Shown here piece after piece: positions 31,520-37,518 of a DNA stretch of 37,518 bases. The position numbers and the translations under genes were made by a program. How positions within the stretch are numbered: position 1 is the first letter of the stretch; each line of letters opens with the position of its first letter. The stretch is from Streptomyces rochei (lineage in GTDB: Bacteria; Actinomycetota; Actinomycetes; Streptomycetales; Streptomycetaceae), in the NCBI GenBank assembly GCA_002155895.1, contig MUMD01000186.1:1-37518 (forward strand), read 5' to 3'. Below the pieces are notes generated by a model. The model did not search any database, was not told where the DNA came from, and saw only the letters and a list, made by a program, of their open reading frames with translations.

Positions 31520-32551
31520 GTGAGACGCCTGCGATGGCCGCGTTGGATGCCGGTCGACCCGTACATCCTGCTGCTGCTCGGGACGGTGGGCCTCGCGGCC
31601 CTGCTGCCGGCCCGCGGCGCGGGCGCGGACGTCGCCTCCGGCGCGTCCACGGCCGCGATCGCCTTCCTCTTCTTCCTCTACGGCGCCCGGCTCTCCACCC
31701 GTGAGGCCATGGACGGCCTGCGGCACTGGCGGCTCCACGTCACCGTGCTCGCCTGCACCTTCGTCGTCTTCCCGCTGCTGGGCCTCGCCTCGCGCGGCCT
31801 CGTGCCGGTCTTCCTGACCGACCCCCTCTACCAGGGCCTGCTCTTCCTCACCCTGGTGCCGTCCACCATCCAGTCGTCGATCGCCTTCACCTCGATCGCC
31901 CGCGGCAACGTGCCCGCCGCGATCTGCGCCGGGTCCTTCTCCTCGCTGGTGGGCATCGTGGCGACGCCGCTGCTGGCGGCCGCGCTGCTGGGCGGCGACG
32001 GCGGCGGGTTCTCCGCCGACTCGCTGGTCGAGATCGTGCTGCAGCTGCTGGTGCCGTTCGTCGCCGGGCAGGTGCTGCGCCGCTGGATCGGAGGCTTCGT
32101 CACCCGGCACAAGAAGGTCCTCGGACTCGTCGACCGGGGCTCGATCCTCCTCGTCGTCTACACGGCGTTCAGCGAGGGCATGGTCGAGGGCGTCTGGCAC
32201 CAGGTCAGCCCGGTCCGGCTGGCCGGGCTGCTGGCGGTCGAGGCCGTACTGCTCGCCGTGATGCTGCTGCTGACCTGGTACGGGGCCAAGGCGCTGCGCT
32301 TCGACCGGGCGGACCGCGTCGCCATCCAGTTCGCCGGGTCGAAGAAGTCCCTCGCCGCCGGACTGCCGATGGCGAGCGTCCTGTTCGGCGCCCAGGCGTC
32401 CCTGGCCGTGCTGCCGCTGATGCTCTTCCACCAGATGCAGTTGATGGTCTGCGCGGTCATCGCCAAGCGCCGGTCGCACGACGCGCAGGCGGACCCCGAC
32501 GAGGGGCCCGCCGTCCCGGTGCGCGCGACGGCGGGTACCGGCGGCCGCTGA
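31520..32551 (+). CDS. SBF-like (bile acid:sodium symporter family) transporter
   Basis: A 343-residue membrane transporter of the SBF-like family (PF13593 type, as E. coli YfeH), with about 9-10 hydrophobic helices. Family segments visible are FLFFLYGARLS near the start, LTLVPSTIQSSIAFTSIARGN in the middle, and FAGSKKSLAAGLPMA near the end, where the sodium and substrate sites of relatives lie. It starts at GTG 31520 with GGAG just upstream. The soluble C-terminal tail is Asp/Ala-rich. The substrate is unknown; members carry organic anions in symport with sodium. Control by the divergent LysR gene is likely. Confidence 0.88.
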   Translation: MRRLRWPRWMPVDPYILLLLGTVGLAALLPARGAGADVASGASTAAIAFLFFLYGARLSTREAMDGLRHWRLHVTVLACTFVVFPLLGLASRGLVPVFLTDPLYQGLLFLTLVPSTIQSSIAFTSIARGNVPAAICAGSFSSLVGIVATPLLAAALLGGDGGGFSADSLVEIVLQLLVPFVAGQVLRRWIGGFVTRHKKVLGLVDRGSILLVVYTAFSEGMVEGVWHQVSPVRLAGLLAVEAVLLAVMLLLTWYGAKALRFDRADRVAIQFAGSKKSLAAGLPMASVLFGAQASLAVLPLMLFHQMQLMVCAVIAKRRSHDAQADPDEGPAVPVRATAGTGGR

Positions 32552-32560
32552 TCCCAGGTC

Positions 32561-32581
32561 CGGGGCGGCGGCCTCAGCCGC
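32561..32581. terminator. short hairpin between convergent transporter and sialidase genes
   Basis: GGGCGGC (32561-32567) pairs with GCCGCCC (32575-32581). It overlaps the sialidase stop codon and follows the transporter stop by nine bases. It is only seven pairs, so support is moderate. Confidence 0.35.
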
Positions 32582-34463
32582 CCGCCGAGACGCCGTCCAG
32601 GGGCAGGTGCAGCACGGTGTTCCCCGCCGCAGAGGGCGGGTCACCGGCGGCGATCTCCGCGTCGGTCAGCGCCCGGTCCCACACCCGCACCTCGTCGATC
32701 GCGCCGGTGAACCGGGCGCGGCCGTCCATCCGTTCGCCGATGTGCACCCCGAACGGCGAGCTGCGGCTCACCGAACCGGGGACGTCCGCCGTGCCGGCCG
32801 CCGTACCGTCCAGGAACAGGGTGAGCCGGCCACCGCCGCGCCGCAGCGCCACATGGTGCCAGCGGCCGTCGTTGTGGGCGTCGTCGGTGCGCACCCACGC
32901 CGAGCGCGGGGCCGCCGCGCCGTCGCGGGCGGTGATCAGCCCCTGGACGCGGTCCTCGCCGGGCTCGGCGCGCAGCCACACCTGCGGCTGCCGGGTGCCG
33001 ATCCCGCCCATCCACAGCAGCGGCTGCTCCCCGCCGCTCGCGGAGTACCGGAACCACAGCGACACCGTGAAGTCCCCGTCCCCGAGCGGCAGCCGCTCGT
33101 CGTACGGCAGCCGGACGGCGTCGTCGGCGCCGTCGAAGGCGAGCGCGCCGCCCACCGCGCCGTCCGTCGTCCCGGCGCCGCCGAGCACGGCCGCGGGCGC
33201 GGCGCCCGGCGCGAGGTCGGCGGTGGTGGGGTCGGCTCCCCGGCGGGGCCGGAGCCAGTCCTCGGTGAAGCGGGCGAACCGGATCTCGTCGCGGGCGTCC
33301 ACCGGCCCGGCCTCGTACATCAGGCCCACCGTCGCGTCGTCGACGGCCACCATGTCGGAGTAGCCGGCCCAGTCCCGGGTGACGACCGTGCCGCGGTCCA
33401 CGCTGTCCCAGGTCGCGCCGCCGTCGTAGGAGGAGCGGACCGCCATCGTGCGGCGGCGGTCCGGGTCGGCGGGGGCGGACAGCAGGAGCCGGTCGCCGAG
33501 GCGGAGCACGGCGCCCTGCACCTGCGGGGTGTACAGGTCCGGCAGGGCCCGGAACGGGGCGGTGAAGCTGTCGCCGCCGTCGCGGCTGACGGCCTGGGTG
33601 CGGTGGCCGAGGTCGGTGCCGTTGTCCTCCCGGCCGCTGACCAGGAGCGAGCCGTCGGCGCGTTCGGTCAGGGTCATCTCGGACGGCTTCTGCCGGAAGG
33701 TGCCGTCGGCGGCCACGGGCCAGGTGTCGGTGGCCCCGATCCTCCAGTGCTCGCCGCCGTCGTCGCTGACCACCAGCGCCGCGTGGTTGGCGGTGACCCG
33801 GTCCCCGTCCCAGGTCTCGGCGTTGACCCCGATCACCAGCCGTCCGGCGTGCGCGCCGCCGCTGAGCTGGACGCCGTGCACGGGACCGGTCGCGTACCAG
33901 GAGTTCCAGTCGGGCGGCAGGATCTGCGCGCCGAGGTCGCGGGGCGCGGACCAGGTGCGGCCGTCGTCGTCGCTGTACTGGAGGTGGGGCGTGCGGGCAC
34001 AGGGCACCGCGCAGTTGCCGCCGTCGGTGCGGCCCGCGTTGTACGTCTCCACCAGCAGGACGCGGCCGGTGTCGCGGTCCACGACCGGGGTCGGGTTGCC
34101 GTGGGTGTCGCCGCCTCCCTCGTTGACGACCTGGAGCGGGCCCCAGGTGCGCCCGCCGTCGGTGGAGCGCTTGACGACGATGTCGATGTCGCCGGCGTCC
34201 CCGCAGTCGAGGACGCGTCCCTCGGCGAAGGCGAGCAGGGTGCCCTCGTTCGTCCGCACGATCGCCGGGATGCGGAAGCAGGCGTAGCCGCCGGGGTCCC
34301 GGTCGGCCCGGAAGAGGACCTGCTGTTCGAACTCCGCCGCCCGGTCCCGCTGTTCGGCGTGGGCGGGCGGCGTGGAGGCGGGCAGCGCGGAGGCGGCCAG
34401 GGCGCACAGGGCGGCGAGGACGAGCAGGGGGGAGCGCGGACGGGTGCGGGGAGGTGACGGCAT
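32574..34463 (-). CDS. secreted exo-alpha-sialidase (GH33-type) with C-terminal LamG domain
   Basis: A 629-residue exported enzyme that releases terminal sialic acid. The signal peptide is about residues 1-36 (AHA-E). The propeller has the FRIP motif at 63-66 with R64 as the first Arg of the substrate-binding triad, and five Asp boxes: STDGGRTW, SDDDGRTW, SDDGGEHW, SRDGGDSF and SYDGGATW. From about residue 435 a concanavalin-like LamG (Laminin_G_3) domain follows (LAFDGADDAVRLPYDE, WHHVALRR, IDEVRVWDRALTDAEI), which usually binds glycans. ATG 34463 is used. No sialic acid uptake genes are in the window, so the released sugar may be used elsewhere. Direct and inverted repeats at 34504-34540 lie in its promoter zone. 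Confidence 0.92.
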   Translation of the reverse strand: MPSPPRTRPRSPLLVLAALCALAASALPASTPPAHAEQRDRAAEFEQQVLFRADRDPGGYACFRIPAIVRTNEGTLLAFAEGRVLDCGDAGDIDIVVKRSTDGGRTWGPLQVVNEGGGDTHGNPTPVVDRDTGRVLLVETYNAGRTDGGNCAVPCARTPHLQYSDDDGRTWSAPRDLGAQILPPDWNSWYATGPVHGVQLSGGAHAGRLVIGVNAETWDGDRVTANHAALVVSDDGGEHWRIGATDTWPVAADGTFRQKPSEMTLTERADGSLLVSGREDNGTDLGHRTQAVSRDGGDSFTAPFRALPDLYTPQVQGAVLRLGDRLLLSAPADPDRRRTMAVRSSYDGGATWDSVDRGTVVTRDWAGYSDMVAVDDATVGLMYEAGPVDARDEIRFARFTEDWLRPRRGADPTTADLAPGAAPAAVLGGAGTTDGAVGGALAFDGADDAVRLPYDERLPLGDGDFTVSLWFRYSASGGEQPLLWMGGIGTRQPQVWLRAEPGEDRVQGLITARDGAAAPRSAWVRTDDAHNDGRWHHVALRRGGGRLTLFLDGTAAGTADVPGSVSRSSPFGVHIGERMDGRARFTGAIDEVRVWDRALTDAEIAAGDPPSAAGNTVLHLPLDGVSAGG

Positions 34464-34503
34464 GGAGCGGTCTGCCCTTCAGGCGGCTGGTCGGAGCCGG
34501 TCG

Positions 34504-34540
34504 TCAGGACATCAGTACATCAGGACGTTCGTCGCCTGAT
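34504..34540. promoter_or_regulatory. repeats upstream of the sialidase gene
   Basis: TCAGGAC occurs twice 16 bases apart (34504-34510 and 34520-34526), and ATCAGG-N10-CCTGAT (34519-34540) forms an inverted repeat with a further half site. They lie 41-77 bases before the sialidase start, in the place of an operator. The regulator is unknown. Confidence 0.45.
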
Positions 34541-34600
34541 CCGCCCCGTTCGTTCACGCGCGTGTCGCCGGACGCCGCTCGCTGTCCGGGGCCGGGATCA

Positions 34601-34652
34601 CGGCGGGGCCCCGCGGCGCAGGGGGCGCTCCCCGCCGCTCGGGGCCCCGCCG
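34601..34652 (-). terminator. long hairpin after fdhD
   Basis: CGGCGGGGCCCCG (34601-34613) pairs perfectly with 34640-34652, and the bases between can pair further with a small bulge. It starts 20 bases after the fdhD stop on the minus strand. Confidence 0.7.
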
Positions 34653-34672
34653 CCGTGCCGCGGGGGAACCGG

Positions 34673-35521
34673 TCAGCCCCGGGCGGCCGCGGCCCGGAGG
34701 ACGACGCGGTCCTCACCCGCGTACACGTTCATGGAGTCGCCGCGCAGGAAGCCCACCAGCGTCAGCCCCGTCTCGGCGGCCAGGTCCACCGCCAGCGAGG
34801 ACGGCGCCGACACGGCGGCCAGCACCGGGATGCCCGCCATCACGGCCTTCTGCGCCAGCTCGAAGGAGGCCCGTCCGGACACCAGCAGGACGGACCGGGA
34901 CAGCGGCAGGTCCCCGTTCCGCAGGGCGCGGCCGACCAGCTTGTCGACCGCGTTGTGCCGGCCCACGTCCTCCCGGACGTCCACCAGTTCGCCGCCCTCG
35001 TCGAACAGGGCCGCCGCGTGCAGGCCGCCGGTGCGGTCGAAGACCCGCTGGGCGGCGCGCAGCCGGTCGGGCAGACTCGCCAGCAGTTCCGGGGTGACGC
35101 GGACCGGGGGAGTGTCGGCGATGGGCCAGCGGGCGGTCGTGCGCACCGCGTCCAGGCTCGCCTTGCCGCACAGGCCGCAGGACGAGGTGGTGTAGACGTT
35201 CCGCTCCAGGGTGATGTCCGGAGCCCGGACGTGCGCGGCCGTCCGCACGTCCACCACGTTGTACGTGTTCGACCCGTCGGCGGTCGCTCCCGCGCAGTAG
35301 ACGATGTTCCGGAGGTCGCCCTGCTCCGCGAGCACGCCCTCGCTCACCAGGAAACCGGCGGCCAGCGCGAAGTCGTCGCCCGGGGTGCGCATCGTGATGG
35401 CGAGGGGCTTGCCGTTCAGCCGGATCTCCAGCGGTTCCTCGGCGACGAGCGTGTCCGGGCGGGTGGAGACCGCCCCGCTCCGAATGCGGATGACCTTGCG
35501 TCGTTCCGTGACTCGTCCCAT
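34673..35521 (-). CDS. fdhD: formate dehydrogenase accessory sulfurtransferase
   Basis: A 282-residue FdhD protein, which carries sulfur from a cysteine desulfurase to the molybdenum cofactor and is required for active formate dehydrogenase. The sulfur-carrying pair is C115-x2-C118 in TSSCGLCGKAS. Other family marks are EEPLEIRLNGKPLAITMRTP, DVREDVGRHNAVDKLVG and LLVSGRASFELAQKA. ATG 35521 is used. It follows the Fe-S protein gene by five bases and is last in the operon, before a strong hairpin. Confidence 0.96.
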   Translation of the reverse strand: MGRVTERRKVIRIRSGAVSTRPDTLVAEEPLEIRLNGKPLAITMRTPGDDFALAAGFLVSEGVLAEQGDLRNIVYCAGATADGSNTYNVVDVRTAAHVRAPDITLERNVYTTSSCGLCGKASLDAVRTTARWPIADTPPVRVTPELLASLPDRLRAAQRVFDRTGGLHAAALFDEGGELVDVREDVGRHNAVDKLVGRALRNGDLPLSRSVLLVSGRASFELAQKAVMAGIPVLAAVSAPSSLAVDLAAETGLTLVGFLRGDSMNVYAGEDRVVLRAAAARG

Positions 35522-35526
35522 GTGTG

Positions 35527-36387
35527 TCAGTCCCGGTTCTGTACGTGCTGGTAGCCGAAGCGGCCCTTGATGCAGAGGTTGCCGTGGGTCACCGGGTTGT
35601 CGTGCGGGGAGGTGACCTTCACGATCTCATTGTCCTGCACGTGGAGGGTCAGGTTGCAGCCCACGCCGCAGTACGCGCACACGGTGGTCGTCTCGGTCTG
35701 CCGCTCCTCGTCCCAGGTGCCGGCCGCGCGCATGTCGAACTCCGACTTGAACGACAGCGCCCCGGTGGGGCACACCTCGATGCAGTTGCCGCAGTAGACG
35801 CACGCCGAGTCGGTCAGCGGGGCGTCGTGCTCCACGGAGATCCGGGCGTCGAAGCCCCGCCCCGCGACGGAGATCGCGAAGGTGTTCTGCCACTGCTCGC
35901 CGCAGGCGTCCACGCACTTGTAGCAGAGGATGCACTTGCCGTAGTCCCGGACGTAGAGATCGTTGTCGATCCGCGGCTGCTCGTCGACCCGGGCCGCGTC
36001 CGGGCCGAAGCGGTCGGGTTTCGCCTCGTACTCCTTCAGCCACCCGGCGACCGCCGGGGTCGTGGACAGGTCGACGGAGGAAGCGAGCAGTTCGAGGACG
36101 ACCTTGCGGCTGTGCCTGGCCCGCTCGGTGTCCGTGCGCACCACCATGCCCGGTTCCGCCCGGCGCGAGCAGGCGGGGGCGAGGGTGCGGGCGCCCTCGA
36201 CCTCGACGACGCAGACCCGGCAGGCGTTCTTCGGGGTGAGCGTGTCGCCCTCGCACAGCGTCGGGACGTCCTTCCCGGCGGCCCGGCAGGCGTCGAGGAT
36301 CGTGGAGCCCTCGGGGACACGGACCTCCTGCCCGTCGAGGGTGAACTCCACCGGCCGGCGCGGCACTCCGAGCGGTATCGCGGTCAT
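35527..36387 (-). CDS. Fe-S protein resembling the N-terminus of formate dehydrogenase alpha (no catalytic domain)
   Basis: A 286-residue protein built like the first third of a NAD-linked formate dehydrogenase alpha subunit. A 2Fe-2S ferredoxin domain has C45, C56, C59 and C73. Two 4Fe-4S groups follow: C152/C155/C158/C162 and C196/C199/C202/C206. Then comes the 4Fe-4S motif of molybdopterin enzymes, C237-x2-C240-x3-C244-x27-C272 (CAYCGVGC ... LCIKGRFGY), after which the protein stops at residue 286. The several hundred residues that would bind molybdopterin are absent, and fdhD starts five bases later, so no frameshifted remainder follows. The His-Cys3 cluster motif of NuoG is not visible. 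ATG 36387 overlaps the upstream stop (ATGA). Likely an electron-transfer partner; a separate catalytic subunit would have to be encoded elsewhere. Confidence 0.85.
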   Translation of the reverse strand: MTAIPLGVPRRPVEFTLDGQEVRVPEGSTILDACRAAGKDVPTLCEGDTLTPKNACRVCVVEVEGARTLAPACSRRAEPGMVVRTDTERARHSRKVVLELLASSVDLSTTPAVAGWLKEYEAKPDRFGPDAARVDEQPRIDNDLYVRDYGKCILCYKCVDACGEQWQNTFAISVAGRGFDARISVEHDAPLTDSACVYCGNCIEVCPTGALSFKSEFDMRAAGTWDEERQTETTTVCAYCGVGCNLTLHVQDNEIVKVTSPHDNPVTHGNLCIKGRFGYQHVQNRD

Positions 36388-37518
36388 TCGTACGCCCCCA
36401 GACGGTCGATGGCGGATTCCACGGCGTTCCACGCGGTCTGCCCCAGACCGCAGATCGAGGCGTCCCGCATCGCGCGGCCCACCTCCCGCAGCAGGGCGAC
36501 GTCCCCGGCCGCCGCGTCGCCCGTGCGCTCGGCGATCCGGCGCAGCGCCTCCTCCTGACGCACGGTCCCGACCCGGCAGGGCACGCACTGCCCGCACGAC
36601 TCGTCGCGGAAGAACTCGGCGATGCGCAGGAGCAGGCGGGGGAGGGGAACGGTGTCGTCGAAGGCCATCACGACCCCGGAGCCGAGTGTCGTGCCGGCCT
36701 CGCGGGTGCCCTCGAAGGTGAGCGGGAGGTCGAGTTCGTCGGGGCGCACGAAGCCGCCGGCGGCGCCGCCGAGCAGGACCGCGCGGAGGCGGTCGCGGAC
36801 ACCTGCGAGGGTGAGCAGCTCGCCCAGGGTCGCGCCGAAGGGAAGTTCGTAGACGCCGGGGCGGGCGACGCTCCCCGAGACGCAGAACAGCTTCGGGCCG
36901 GTGGAGGCGGGGGTGCCGATCGCCGCGTACGCCCGGGCGCCCAGGGTGAGGATCGGCAGGACGTTGACCAGCGTCTCGACGTTGTTGGCCACCGTGGGCT
37001 TGCCGAACAGGCCCTTCTCCACGGGGAACGGCGGCTTGGAGCGCGGCTCGCCCCGGTGGCCCTCGATGGAGTTGAACAGGGCGGTCTCCTCGCCGCAGAC
37101 GTACGCGCCCGCGCCGCGCCGGATCTCGATGTCGAAGGCGTAGCCCCGGCCCATGACGTCGTCGCCGAGCAGGCCGCGGGCGCGGGCCCGCTCGATCGCG
37201 TGGGTGAGGCGGTCGAGGGCGCGCGGGTATTCGCCGCGGAGGTAGAGGTAGCCCCGGTGGGCGCCGGTGGCGTAGGCCGCGACGGTCATCGCCTCGACCA
37301 GCGCGTACGGGTCGCCCTCCATGAGGACGCGGTCCTTGAAGGTGCCCGGCTCGGACTCGTCGGCGTTGCAGACGAGGTAGTGCGGATGGTCGGGCTGGGC
37401 GGCCGTGGCCTGCCACTTGCGTCCGGTGGGGAAGGCGGCGCCGCCGCGCCCGAGCAGGCCGGCGTCGGTGACCTCGCGGATGACGCCGGCGGGGCCGAGG
37501 TCGAAGGCGCGGCGCAGG
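36384..37518 (-). CDS. NuoF-like NAD- and FMN-binding subunit of a formate dehydrogenase complex (5' end outside window)
   Basis: The visible 377 residues are the C-terminal part of a NuoF/FdhB-type flavoprotein that exchanges electrons between NAD(H), FMN and Fe-S clusters. The frame is open to the right edge, beyond an internal ATG at 37322, and contains the FMN/NAD glycine motif GRGGAAFPTG and the segment CNADESEPGTFKDR. Later parts are RGAGAYVCGEETALFNSIEG and the 4Fe-4S site SCGQCVPCRVGT with a last Cys in ICGLGQ. The stop overlaps the Fe-S protein start in an ATGA arrangement. An N-terminal thioredoxin-like (NuoE) part could lie outside the window. Confidence 0.9.
   Translation of the reverse strand, partial: LRRAFDLGPAGVIREVTDAGLLGRGGAAFPTGRKWQATAAQPDHPHYLVCNADESEPGTFKDRVLMEGDPYALVEAMTVAAYATGAHRGYLYLRGEYPRALDRLTHAIERARARGLLGDDVMGRGYAFDIEIRRGAGAYVCGEETALFNSIEGHRGEPRSKPPFPVEKGLFGKPTVANNVETLVNVLPILTLGARAYAAIGTPASTGPKLFCVSGSVARPGVYELPFGATLGELLTLAGVRDRLRAVLLGGAAGGFVRPDELDLPLTFEGTREAGTTLGSGVVMAFDDTVPLPRLLLRIAEFFRDESCGQCVPCRVGTVRQEEALRRIAERTGDAAAGDVALLREVGRAMRDASICGLGQTAWNAVESAIDRLGAYE

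Noticed and set aside
30384-31523. Plus-strand frame over the LysR gene starting in the 310-base intergenic region
   Set aside because: The sequence is low-complexity and mostly opposite a clear LysR gene; no ribosome binding site precedes it.
1-37518. Evidence of a mobile island or phage
   Set aside because: No integrase, transposase, tRNA attachment site or terminal repeats were found, and base composition is even throughout.

Overview
The window is chromosomal DNA of a Streptomyces or very close relative. GC content is very high with strong third-position G/C bias. GTG starts and GGAGG-type ribosome binding sites are common, many same-strand genes overlap by 1-4 bases, and typical streptomycete families are present (HTH-DUF5753 regulator, DUF574 methyltransferase, family-2 cellulose-binding modules, CebR-type operators). 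From memory, the neighbourhood resembles the S. coelicolor chromosome around narG1H1J1I1 (SCO6532-6535) and the cellulases that follow it; this was not checked. No rRNA, tRNA, CRISPR array, insertion sequence or phage genes were seen.

Layout. 1-1337: an APC permease cut by the left edge. 1413-4279: a translationally coupled MoxR-type AAA ATPase and a metallopeptidase/vWA protein, then an OsmC peroxidase (4365-4790). 4803-11312, minus strand: a complete respiratory nitrate reductase operon narGHJI in which every junction is overlapping or nearly so. 11417-13169, minus: a DUF574 methyltransferase and an HTH-DUF5753 regulator. 13399-15806: a small membrane protein, a divergent MmyB-type regulator, and a pterin dehydratase coupled to a methyltransferase. 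15902-17779: a secreted PL11 rhamnogalacturonan lyase, converging on a tiny HTH protein.

18181-26266 is a plant-polysaccharide island: GH74 and GH48 on the minus strand, divergent from GH6 on the plus strand, each carrying a CBM2. The 528-base intergenic region holds one perfect and one imperfect CebR-type box (TGGGAGCGCTCCCA), so cellobiose-responsive control is likely. The exo-acting GH48 and GH6 enzymes would attack cellulose from opposite ends, GH74 would open xyloglucan and PL11 would open pectin.

26420-32551: a methyltransferase with a 15-histidine N-terminus, an aldo/keto reductase, a long-chain acyl-CoA synthetase, and a LysR regulator divergent from an SBF-like transporter. 32574-34463: a secreted sialidase with a LamG domain. 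34673-37518, minus: a formate-dehydrogenase-associated operon with a NuoF-like flavoprotein (cut by the right edge), an Fe-S protein that stops just where the molybdopterin domain of an FdhA/FdhF subunit should begin, and FdhD.

Most interesting points: (1) the metallopeptidase/vWA protein holds two copies of its His-rich fold, and the first has lost the catalytic Glu; (2) the CebR-type box lies exactly over the predicted start point of a promoter in front of GH48; (3) a divergent intergenic region at 13170-13398 carries three separate strong dyads; (4) the His-rich methyltransferase; (5) the Fe-S protein ending at the Moco boundary. All functions are inferred by reading motifs; no database search was possible.
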